The translations under genes were made by a program, and so were the position numbers. Shown here one piece after another: positions 8,537 through 15,815 of a DNA stretch of 64,000 bases (position 1 is the stretch's first letter; every line of letters starts with the position of its first letter). The stretch lies in contig CAZBDU010000015.1 of the NCBI GenBank assembly GCA_964490725.1, positions 1 to 64,000 of the forward strand, given 5' to 3'. This stretch comes from CAZBDU01 sp964490725 (GTDB lineage Bacteria; Spirochaetota; Spirochaetia; SZUA-6; DRHE01). Below the pieces are notes generated by a model, which saw nothing but the letters and a program-made list of their open reading frames with translations, was not told the DNA's origin and searched no databases.

Positions 8537-9586
8537 TCAGTCAAGCCGCACCGGCTTGCCTTCACGGGCGCTGCGGTAGATGGCGTCGATGATGGCCACC
8601 GACTTGCGGGCCTCCACGCCGTCCACCAGCGGCTTGCGGCCCGCCTCCAGCGCCTCCACCAGGTCCTCGAACTGGCGCTGGTGTCCCTTGAAGCTGATGG
8701 CCGCCGGATCGGCCGCCCCGCCGCCGCTGTCGGTGCCGGCTGAATGCTCCTCACGGATGCGCTCGTCCTCGGGCCGCTTCTGGGCGAACTCCCACGCCTT
8801 GAGGGACTCTTCCTCCAACACGGCGCTGCCCCCGGTCCCGCAGATGTCCAGGCGCTTGAGGAAGCCCGGGTAGATGGCGGTGGACCCCTCAATGACACCC
8901 AGGGCCCCGCTGGCGAAACGCAGCGCCGCCACGGCGTTGTCCTCCACCTCGATGCGCTCGTGGCCCAGGGTGGCGGTGAACGCCTGGACGCTCTCCACCC
9001 TGCCCATGAACCACTGCAGCAGGTCGATGGCGTGGATCGACTGGTTCATCAGCGCGCCGCCGCCGTCCAGGGCCCTGGTGCCGTGCCATCCGCCCTTGTC
9101 GTAGTACTCCTGGCTGCGGAACCACTTCACGTAGGCGTCTCCCAGCACCAGGCGGCCGAAACGTCCCTGATCGATGGCGCCCTTGACGATGCCGGAGACC
9201 GCATGGAAGCGGGACTGGAAGACCCCCGCCAGGGTGACCCGGTTCTTCTGGCACGCCTCGATGATGCGGTCGCACCGCTCGGGGGTGATCTCCAGGGGCT
9301 TCTCGACGATCAGGTGCTTTCCGGCCTGGGCCGTGGCCAGGGCGGTCTCCAGGTGCGCGCCGGAAGGGCTGCAGATGGACACCACCTGCAGGTCCGGGTC
9401 CTCCAGGAAGGCCTTCAGAGACGTGTAGCCGCGGCATCCGTACTTGTCGGCGAAGGCGTTGACCTTCTCCTGGCTGCGGGAGCAGCAGGCCGCGATCCTG
9501 GCCTTCTCACCTCCAATGGCCTGCAGCGCCCGGGCGTGGAAGTCGGCAATGAGACCGAGCCCGACGATTCCGAATCCGTAGCTCAT
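8537..9586 (-). CDS. Gfo/Idh/MocA family NAD(P)-dependent oxidoreductase
   Basis: This 349-residue protein has an N-terminal Rossmann fold (GIVGLGLIADFHARAL, residues about 6-21), the family hallmark EKP in IVEKPLEITPE (about residues 95-98), and a C-terminal substrate domain containing DGGGALMNQSIHAIDLLQW, in which the His is the catalytic proton donor. Such enzymes oxidise sugars, inositols or their derivatives. A strong ribosome-binding site (GAGGAGG) precedes the ATG at 9586, and an extended -10 lies further upstream. The substrate cannot be assigned. Confidence 0.92.
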   Translation of the reverse strand: MSYGFGIVGLGLIADFHARALQAIGGEKARIAACCSRSQEKVNAFADKYGCRGYTSLKAFLEDPDLQVVSICSPSGAHLETALATAQAGKHLIVEKPLEITPERCDRIIEACQKNRVTLAGVFQSRFHAVSGIVKGAIDQGRFGRLVLGDAYVKWFRSQEYYDKGGWHGTRALDGGGALMNQSIHAIDLLQWFMGRVESVQAFTATLGHERIEVEDNAVAALRFASGALGVIEGSTAIYPGFLKRLDICGTGGSAVLEEESLKAWEFAQKRPEDERIREEHSAGTDSGGGAADPAAISFKGHQRQFEDLVEALEAGRKPLVDGVEARKSVAIIDAIYRSAREGKPVRLD

Positions 9587-9608
9587 GCGATGTCCTCCTC
9601 GGAACTGT

Positions 9609-9617
9609 ACCTTAGCA
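9609..9617 (-). promoter_or_regulatory. Extended -10 promoter element of the Gfo/Idh/MocA gene
   Basis: On the minus strand this reads TGCTAAGGT, 23 bases before the ATG at 9586 with GAGGAGG between. It matches the recurring TGCTANNNT element. Confidence 0.4.
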
Positions 9618-9703
9618 TGCGGGCAGAGCTTTGAGAAGGCGAGCCGGTCCGCCGGGTATGCCGGCGCCCGGCCCGCCGGCTGCGGCGCCGCACGCTCCCG
9701 CGG

Positions 9704-11764
9704 TCAGCCGCCCCCGCTGCCGGCGACCCTTTCCACGCGCACCTCCACCGCCTTCATCAGCGGGAAGCCGCTGATGGGGTCCAGCCGGTCGTCGGGGGTG
9801 AGGAGGTTGACGTTGGCCTCCTTCCAGCCGTGGGTGATCTGCAGCGTGCCGGGCGGGATCTCCTCAGGCGACATGACCCGGACCGGGATCTTCAGGCTGC
9901 CGATCCGGGAGGTGACGCGCACTTCCTCCCCCGCCGCCACCCCCAGGGCCGCGGCGTCCTGCGGATGCATCTCCACCTCCGGAGCGGGAATAGCGGTGCG
10001 GAAGCGCCTGATGTTGCGGAAGCGGCTGTGATAGTAGAGGAGCTTGCGCGCCCCGGTGATCAGAACGTAGGGGTAGTCCGGGTCCGGAGAGCGGATGTAG
10101 GCGGGAGGCTCGTACTCCGGAAGCTCCGGGTAGCCCAGACCTTTCAGGTACTGCGAGGTCAGCTCGATCTTGCCCGAAGGGGTGGCGAAGGGCCTCTCCG
10201 CGCCCTCCCACTTGCGGGTGCGGATGGGGCTGTAGAGGACCCCCTCGGGGTGGGCGGCGGCCTGTTCCAGGGTGACGCCGGTGGGCTGCAGAATCCACCC
10301 GGTCAGCTCGGCCTCGTCCTTCCAGGGGAAGTAGCCTCCGATACCGAGCCGGTGGGCCAGGTCGTGCCAGAACTGGTACTCGTCCTGCACCTCCGGGAAG
10401 GAGAGGATCTTCTTCGTCATGGTCACCCGCTGATACTTGCTGTGCACGTGCAGCTCGGCACGCTCCAGGAAGGAGGCCGCCGGCAGGACGTAGTGGGCCA
10501 GCTCCGCAGTATCGGTCATGAACAGGTCGCGCACCACCAGCAGATCCAGCGACTCCAGGGCCCTGCACACCTTCAGGGAGTTGGGATTGGTGAGCGCCGG
10601 GTTGGCGGCGGTGAGGATCATGGCGCGGAGCGGGTAGGGGCTGCCGCTCAGGATGGCATCCATCCCCGTCATGGTGTGGCATTCCCGACGGAGGCCGTAG
10701 AGCACCGGGAAGCGCTCCGCCCCGATGGGTTCCAGGTGCTGAAGCGGGATCTCCTCGTAGAGGGTGAGAGGCCTGCCGCCGAACCCTTCGGCCAGAAGGT
10801 TTCCCCCCGGGACGTCCACCGCCCCCAGGATGGGGTCCAGGCAGGCGACGGCGCGGATGTTGTTGATGCCATTCTCGTGGTGCTCGGGACCGTTTCCCAC
10901 GTACACCGCCACCCGCGGCGCGGCGGAGGCCAGGGCGCCGGCCATCTCCCGCAGGGCCCTGGCGGACACCCCCGTCTCCCGCTCCACCACCTCCGGGGTG
11001 AAACGGCGTGCGTAGGCGGCCAGCTCTTCGAAGCCCACGGTGTAGCGCTCCACGAACCCGCGGTCGTAGCGGCCGCCTTCCACCAGCTCCCGGACCAGGC
11101 CCAGGGCCAGGGCGCCGTCGGTCCCGGGCCGCAAGGCCGCATGGATGTCGGCGCGCCGGGCCACCGCGGACTGGCGCGGGTCCACCACGATCAGCCTGGC
11201 GCCGCTCTTGCGCCCGCGCATGATCATCTGCGTCATGTTGGGATGGGCGTGGGGCGGGTTGGCGCCCCACAGCACGATGCAGCGGGACTCCTCGTAGTCC
11301 GGCACCGGCCAGGCGCCCTCCACCAGGCGGTAGCCGAAGTAGCGGCCGTTGAAGCACATGGAGTCGTTGGAGAAGTAGTTGGGGCTTCCCAGGGCGTGGA
11401 TGAAGCGCCGGGCCAGCTCCTCCTGCTGGCCGAAGCCCACCGCCTCGCCCTTCCAGACGCTCACCGAGCGCGCCCCGTGGCGATCCCGGATCGCCGCCAG
11501 CCTGGCGGCGATCTCCTCCAGGGCCTGCTCCAGGGGGATCTCGATGAAGCCCGCTTGGGTTCGCTTGAGCGGCTTCATCAGCCGCTCGGGATGGTAGACC
11601 ATGTCCACCGCGGCCCGGGCCTTCACGCACAGCCTGCCGCGGTTCCAGGGGTGCTCGCGGTAGCCGTCGATGTCCACGATCCTGCCCTCCTCCAGGTGGA
11701 CGTTGACTGCGCAGCGGTCGTCGCACATGCGGCAGAGAGTCTGGACCACCCGGCGTACGCTCAC
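9704..11764 (-). CDS. Molybdopterin (W/Mo-bisMGD) oxidoreductase catalytic subunit
   Basis: This 686-residue protein belongs to the DMSO-reductase/formate-dehydrogenase superfamily. An N-terminal [4Fe-4S] motif, C-x2-C-x3-C with a fourth Cys in GRLCVKA, occupies residues about 9-45. The middle domain contains NDSMCFNGRYFGY near residue 130, whose Cys is the probable Mo or W ligand, followed by LWGANPPHAHPNM. The C-terminal domain has the cofactor-binding TPSGKIEL and ITGARKLLYYHSR patterns. There is no Tat signal, so it works in the cytosol. The start is the GTG at 11764, overlapping the ferredoxin stop as GTGA. With its ferredoxin and flavoprotein partners it should exchange electrons with NAD(P)H; formate or an aldehyde/acid pair are candidate substrates. 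Confidence 0.88.
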   Translation of the reverse strand: MSVRRVVQTLCRMCDDRCAVNVHLEEGRIVDIDGYREHPWNRGRLCVKARAAVDMVYHPERLMKPLKRTQAGFIEIPLEQALEEIAARLAAIRDRHGARSVSVWKGEAVGFGQQEELARRFIHALGSPNYFSNDSMCFNGRYFGYRLVEGAWPVPDYEESRCIVLWGANPPHAHPNMTQMIMRGRKSGARLIVVDPRQSAVARRADIHAALRPGTDGALALGLVRELVEGGRYDRGFVERYTVGFEELAAYARRFTPEVVERETGVSARALREMAGALASAAPRVAVYVGNGPEHHENGINNIRAVACLDPILGAVDVPGGNLLAEGFGGRPLTLYEEIPLQHLEPIGAERFPVLYGLRRECHTMTGMDAILSGSPYPLRAMILTAANPALTNPNSLKVCRALESLDLLVVRDLFMTDTAELAHYVLPAASFLERAELHVHSKYQRVTMTKKILSFPEVQDEYQFWHDLAHRLGIGGYFPWKDEAELTGWILQPTGVTLEQAAAHPEGVLYSPIRTRKWEGAERPFATPSGKIELTSQYLKGLGYPELPEYEPPAYIRSPDPDYPYVLITGARKLLYYHSRFRNIRRFRTAIPAPEVEMHPQDAAALGVAAGEEVRVTSRIGSLKIPVRVMSPEEIPPGTLQITHGWKEANVNLLTPDDRLDPISGFPLMKAVEVRVERVAGSGGG

Positions 11765-12252
11765 AGCCGGGCCTCCCTTGCCGCCACCCCCGGGAGCCTG
11801 CGCAGCCGCGCATCCCAGCCCTCTCTGCGGAAGGCGTAGGCTTCCTCCTCCTCCACGAACTGGAGGGCCCCGGAGATGCAGAACTTGACGCAAGTGGGCT
11901 CCCCGCCGCACAGATCGCACTTCCGGCTCACCCGCTCCTGTGCGTCGAAGTGAATGCTTCCCGAGGGGCAGGCCAGCATGCACATCTTGCACCCGGCGCA
12001 GCGGGCGGGGTCGATCACCACTGCCCCGCTTTCGGGGTGGCGAGAGATGGCCCCCGCCGGGCAGATCTCCAGGCACCAGGCTTCGGCGCAATGCAGGCAG
12101 GTCCAGGGGATGCATGCCCTCTGCTCGGGATAGAAGTTGACGCGGATGTGGGAGCTGCTCCTGTCGAAGTCGCCGCTCTGCCTGAACGCGCAGGCGTACT
12201 CACAGTTCCTGCAGGCAACGCAGGAGGTAGGGTCGGCGCTCACGATGCGCAT
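11761..12252 (-). CDS. Four-cluster ferredoxin subunit (HycB/DmsB-like)
   Basis: This 163-residue protein contains four cysteine groups: CVACRNCEYAC, CLHCAEAWCLEIC, CAGCKMCMLAC and CDLCGGEPTCVKFC, the 16-Cys pattern of the HycB/PsrB/DmsB electron-transfer subunits with four [4Fe-4S] clusters. It should pass electrons between the flavoprotein encoded upstream and the molybdopterin subunit downstream. AAAGGAGGAGC just before the ATG at 12252 is a near-perfect ribosome-binding site. The gene overlaps its upstream partner by 13 bases and its downstream partner by GTGA. Confidence 0.93.
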   Translation of the reverse strand: MRIVSADPTSCVACRNCEYACAFRQSGDFDRSSSHIRVNFYPEQRACIPWTCLHCAEAWCLEICPAGAISRHPESGAVVIDPARCAGCKMCMLACPSGSIHFDAQERVSRKCDLCGGEPTCVKFCISGALQFVEEEEAYAFRREGWDARLRRLPGVAAREARL

Positions 12253-13502
12253 CGCTCCTCCTTTCTACGCACGGCCTCCCCGGTCAGCCACGTCCCCCGC
12301 CCCTCCAGGACGGCGTCCAGGTCGGACAGACGGCGGCGATGCCGCATCCACGGCCGCAGCCGGCCCAGCGCCGCGGCCTCCTCAGCGCCTCCCACCGCCA
12401 CGGCCCCTTCGGGCACTCCCTCCCGGAACAGGACCTTCAGGTAGCGGCCTGCCTCCGGGGGGGTGGCGGTCCGGACCTCCACCCCCGCGCTCTGGAGAAA
12501 GCGGCCCATGGACGCCACGGTGAGGCCGAAGATCTCGGTGACGTTCATGTTCAGGCTGCCCCGGTAGGCCGCCCGGCCCCCGGCCAGGTTCTCTCCGGCG
12601 ATCCTCCCGTGCTCCACCGCGGTGGGCCACAGCGCGTGGCTGCAATGGGGCTCCCCGAAAGCGCTGGGGCCGCAGGCCACGTCGCCGGCGGCGTAAATCC
12701 CCTCCATGCCGGTCTGGAGGCTCTCGTCGACGGGGATGCCCCCCTGGGCGGGCCGCAGGCTTTCGGGGAGTAGCTCGACGTTGGGGCGTGCTCCAGCGCC
12801 CACGACGACCAGGTCCACCGTCAGGGGCGCAGATCCGCGCACCAGCACCCGCAACCTGCCCCCGGCGCGCCGCTCCACCGCTTCCACGCCCGCGCCCGTT
12901 CTGATCTCCACGCCCGTCTGCTCGATGCGGCGGTGCAGGAGGTCGGCGCCCCGCTCGTCCAGGGCGGTGGGCACGATCCGCGGCATGACCTCCAGGACCG
13001 TCACCCGCAGCCCCCGGCAGTGGGCGGCATAGGCGGCCTGCAGCGCCACGAAGCCCGAGCCGATCACCAGGGCGTGCCCGCCGCGGGCCAGCAGGGGGTC
13101 CAGCCGTTCGGCATCGGCCAGGGTCCACAGGTGGGACACCCCCGGGCCGGCCAGCCCTGGCACCGGCGGCAGGAACGGGCGGGCGCCGGTGGCAAGAAGC
13201 AGCCGGTCGAAGGGCAGCTTCCGCCCGTCCTCCAGCTCCAGGCGGCCGCGGCGCCCGTCCACCGCGGCCACAGAGGTCCCGAACAGGGTCCGCGCCGAAA
13301 GGCGCGCGTAGTCCCGGGGACCGCGGATGAACACCCCCTGCCGGGGGATCCTCCGGCGCAGGAAGTAGGGCAGCAGCACCCGGGAGTAGGCCAGCCCGGG
13401 CTCCGCCGAGACCAGGGTCACCGGAGAGAGGGGATCGGCGGCGCGGAACCGGTCCAGAGCGGACAGCGCGGCGGCGCCGTTTCCCACGATCACAACCTGC
13501 AC
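12240..13502 (-). CDS. FAD-dependent NAD(P)H oxidoreductase (nitrite reductase/rubredoxin reductase-like)
   Basis: This 420-residue protein is a two-dinucleotide-binding flavoprotein. The FAD-binding motif VIVGNGAAALSALD is at residues about 4-17, a second GxGxxA-type motif (LVIGSGFVALQAAY) is near 150, and the second FAD signature TGMEGIYAAGDVACG is near 270. This is the COG1251/NirB-N-terminal architecture. There are no redox-active cysteine pairs. The GTG at 13502 is chosen from GGAAGG nine bases upstream; the longer frame is a poorly conserved extension. It heads the three-gene operon and probably links NAD(P)H to the ferredoxin subunit. Confidence 0.88.
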   Translation of the reverse strand: MQVVIVGNGAAALSALDRFRAADPLSPVTLVSAEPGLAYSRVLLPYFLRRRIPRQGVFIRGPRDYARLSARTLFGTSVAAVDGRRGRLELEDGRKLPFDRLLLATGARPFLPPVPGLAGPGVSHLWTLADAERLDPLLARGGHALVIGSGFVALQAAYAAHCRGLRVTVLEVMPRIVPTALDERGADLLHRRIEQTGVEIRTGAGVEAVERRAGGRLRVLVRGSAPLTVDLVVVGAGARPNVELLPESLRPAQGGIPVDESLQTGMEGIYAAGDVACGPSAFGEPHCSHALWPTAVEHGRIAGENLAGGRAAYRGSLNMNVTEIFGLTVASMGRFLQSAGVEVRTATPPEAGRYLKVLFREGVPEGAVAVGGAEEAAALGRLRPWMRHRRRLSDLDAVLEGRGTWLTGEAVRRKEERCAS

Positions 13503-13556
13503 GGGCCTGCCCTTCCAGCTCGTCTTGTACCGCGGCTTTCGACTGCGGCTGCAGCG

Positions 13557-13586
13557 ATTGTAAGGGGGAACAGCCGGGCTGCACAA
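13557..13586 (-). promoter_or_regulatory. Sigma-70-type promoter of the FAD/ferredoxin/molybdopterin operon
   Basis: On the minus strand TTGTGC (13586-13581) and TACAAT (13562-13557) are separated by 18 bases, placing transcription start about 50 bases before the GTG at 13502. Confidence 0.5.
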
Positions 13587-13681
13587 CCGCCGCCGCCCGC
13601 CCCCGCCCCGGCGGTCCGGCCCCGCCCCGGGCGGCGGTTCCACATATCGAGAAGCCGGCAAGGGCCGGCCCGGGGGCGCTC

Positions 13682-13711
13682 TTGACTGTCCTTCCGCCGC
13701 CTGCGTACTGT
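13682..13711 (+). promoter_or_regulatory. Sigma-70-type promoter of the HisC-like gene
   Basis: TTGACT at 13682-13687 and TACTGT at 13706-13711 are 18 bases apart. Predicted initiation near 13718 leaves a short leader before the ATG at 13734 and rules out the GTG at 13710 as start. Confidence 0.55.
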
Positions 13712-13733
13712 GTCGGCAGAAAGAAGGCAGGTC

Positions 13734-14849
13734 ATGGAGCTCTCACGCATCGCGAACAGCGGCACGACGGCCATCAGGAAGTACGTCCCGGGCAAGTCGG
13801 TGAAGGAGGCCCAGGCGGAGCTGGGGCTTTCCAGTCTCATCAAGCTGGCCTCCAACGAGAACGCCTACGGGCCATCCCCCAGGGCTATGCGGCGGCTGGC
13901 CGCACTGGCCGGGGAGATCCACGTCTACCCGGACGCCCAGAATCGGGAGATCCGCCAGGCTCTGGCCGCGCGCCTGGGGGTGGAGGCCGCCCAGGTGGTC
14001 ACCGGGAACGGGGCCGACGGGGTGATCTACAACCTGGGCATGGCGATCATCGATCAGGGAGACCAGATCGTGCTGCCCCGCATCACCTTCCCCATCTACG
14101 AAACCATCACCCGGGTGATGCGGGGAAGCCCGGTGGTTTCGGAGATGAACGGGTACCGGATCGACCTGGCGGACATCCGCCGCCGGATCACCGGGAAGAC
14201 CAAGGCCATCTTTCTCTGCAACCCCAACAACCCCACGGGAGACGCGCTGCCCCGGGAGGGGCTGGAAGCGTTCCTGAGCGAGGTCCCGCCCACCATCCTG
14301 GTCATGCTGGACGAGGCCTACGCGGACTTCACCGAGCCGGAGGTGCGGCCCTCTTCGGTGGAGCTGTTCAAGGGCGGTATGACGAACCTCTTCATCCTGC
14401 GCTCCTTCTCCAAGACCTACGGCGTGGCGGGCCTGCGTTTCGGCTACGGGGTGGGGGACGCGGAGCTCGTTGCCCTCATGAACCGCATCAAGCCCCCCTT
14501 CGACGTCTCCCTGGTGGCCGAGCAGGCCGCCCTGGAGGCCCTGGAGGACACGGAGTTCGTGCGCCGCGCCGTGGAGGGATGTTTCACCGAGAAGCGCTAC
14601 TTCTACCAGGAGCTGTCCGCCCTGGGGCTGAGCTACGTGCGGTCGCACACCAACTTCGTGCTCATCGACACCGGCCGCGACGCCATGCAGGTGTTCCAGG
14701 CCATGCTCCGGCGGGGTGTGATCGTGCGGCCGGCCGCCTCCTACAGCCTGCCCGCCTGCATCCGGGTCACCTTGGGGCGGCACGAGGAGAACGAGCGCTT
14801 CTTCGCCGCCTTTCGCGAGGTGCTGCAGGAGGTCGCCCCGGCGGGTTGA
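13734..14849 (+). CDS. HisC-like aminotransferase (paralogue of 28735-29829)
   Basis: This 371-residue class I/II PLP aminotransferase is of the histidinol-phosphate aminotransferase type: LASNENAYGPSP (about residue 37), GNGADGVIYNL, CNPNNPTGDAL (about 162), LDEAYADF (about 195), and the PLP lysine in RSFSKTYGVAGLR (about 220). No other his genes are nearby and a paralogue sits in the amino-acid island, so an aromatic or other amino-acid transaminase role is as likely as histidine synthesis. The ATG at 13734 follows AAGAAGG and a good promoter. Both paralogues share the unusual N-terminal EVQAELGLS/EAQAELGLS segment. Confidence 0.85.
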   Translation: MELSRIANSGTTAIRKYVPGKSVKEAQAELGLSSLIKLASNENAYGPSPRAMRRLAALAGEIHVYPDAQNREIRQALAARLGVEAAQVVTGNGADGVIYNLGMAIIDQGDQIVLPRITFPIYETITRVMRGSPVVSEMNGYRIDLADIRRRITGKTKAIFLCNPNNPTGDALPREGLEAFLSEVPPTILVMLDEAYADFTEPEVRPSSVELFKGGMTNLFILRSFSKTYGVAGLRFGYGVGDAELVALMNRIKPPFDVSLVAEQAALEALEDTEFVRRAVEGCFTEKRYFYQELSALGLSYVRSHTNFVLIDTGRDAMQVFQAMLRRGVIVRPAASYSLPACIRVTLGRHEENERFFAAFREVLQEVAPAG

Positions 14850-14875
14850 GTGCGGAGCCGGAGGCACGGCCCTGG

Positions 14876-14983
14876 CCCCGGCGTCCCTGGCCCGCGGGCT
14901 GCCCGGAGGGATGCCCCGCCGCCGAGCGGCCTGGCCCCGGACGCCCCTGGCCCCGAGCGGCCCCGCCCCGGACGCCCCTGGCC
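14876..14983 (+). repeat. Degenerate GC-rich repeat in the spacer before the amidohydrolase
   Basis: An 18-base unit CCCCGGACGCCCCTGGCC occurs identically at 14935-14952 and 14966-14983, 31 bases apart, with a third imperfect copy at 14876-14892. It fills most of the 167-base gap between the aminotransferase and amidohydrolase genes. Confidence 0.5.
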
Positions 14984-14998
14984 GCGGGCCGGGATTTC

Positions 14999-15007
14999 TG
15001 CTATAGA
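14999..15007 (+). promoter_or_regulatory. Extended -10 element immediately before the amidohydrolase
   Basis: TGCTATAGA lies only 9 bases before the ATG at 15017, so a transcript starting about 7 bases after the -10 would be nearly leaderless. No Shine-Dalgarno sequence precedes this ATG, which fits. Confidence 0.4.
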
Positions 15008-15016
15008 TGAAAACCC

Positions 15017-15808
15017 ATGCGGATCATCGACATCCACACCCATGCGTTCCCGGACGACCTGGCCGGGCAGACGGTGGCCAAGCTGTGCGCCCGGGCGGGA
15101 ATCACGGCTGCTCTGGACGGCAAGCTCTCCAGCCTGCTGGCCTCCATGGACAGGCTGGGCATCGAGGCCGCGGTGGTCCTCACCATCGCCACCAAGCCGA
15201 GCCAGTACGAGTCCATCCTGAGCTGGTGCACCGCCGTGGCCTCGGAGAGCCTGTTCCCTTTCGCCTCGGTGCATCCCGAGGACCCGGAGGCGGTGGAGAA
15301 GATCGGCAGAATCCGGGAGGCGGGGCTCAGGGGTATCAAGCTCCACCCCTACTACCAGCGCTTCGCCTTCAACGAGAAGCGCATCTTTCCCCTCTACGAG
15401 AAGATCCAGGCGAGCGGGCTGATCCTGCTGGCGCACACCGGATTCGACCTGGGGCATCCCCGGGACCGGCTCGTGGATCCCCGCCAGATCATGGAGGTGG
15501 TGCGTGCCTTCCCGGGACTGGAGCTGATCACCTCCCACATCGGCGCCTGGCAGGACTGGGACCTGGTGGAGGAGCACCTTCTGGGTCAGCCCGTCTACAT
15601 GGAGGTCTCCTACAGCCTGCCCTTCATGAGCCGCCGCCGGGCCCGGCGCCTGCTGCGCTCCCACCCTCCGGAGTACCTCTTGTTCGGAAGCGACTCTCCC
15701 TGGGGTGACCAGGAGAGGACCCTGAAGGACCTCTACGCCCTGGAGCTTCCGCAGGAGCTTCTGGAGCAGATCTGTTACCGCAATGCCGCCCGCCTGCTGG
15801 GCATCTGA
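15017..15808 (+). CDS. Amidohydrolase-2 family TIM-barrel metal-dependent hydrolase
   Basis: This 263-residue protein has the amidohydrolase_2 pattern: metal ligands HTHAFPDD at residues 7-14, KLHPYYQRF near 110, LLAHTGF near 138, SHIGAWQ near 174 and the catalytic Asp in FGSDSPWGD near 222. The family includes ACMSD-type decarboxylases and hydrolases of small carboxylates or lactones. The protein is cytosolic and of normal length. It follows the HisC-like gene and converges on the NO reductase gene with 7 bases between stops. Substrate unknown. Confidence 0.85.
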   Translation: MRIIDIHTHAFPDDLAGQTVAKLCARAGITAALDGKLSSLLASMDRLGIEAAVVLTIATKPSQYESILSWCTAVASESLFPFASVHPEDPEAVEKIGRIREAGLRGIKLHPYYQRFAFNEKRIFPLYEKIQASGLILLAHTGFDLGHPRDRLVDPRQIMEVVRAFPGLELITSHIGAWQDWDLVEEHLLGQPVYMEVSYSLPFMSRRRARRLLRSHPPEYLLFGSDSPWGDQERTLKDLYALELPQELLEQICYRNAARLLGI

Positions 15809-15815
15809 GCCGCGT

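Noticed and set aside
13734..14849. Annotation as the histidine-biosynthesis hisC
   Set aside because: No other his genes are near, and the close paralogue lies in the catabolic island; function left open.
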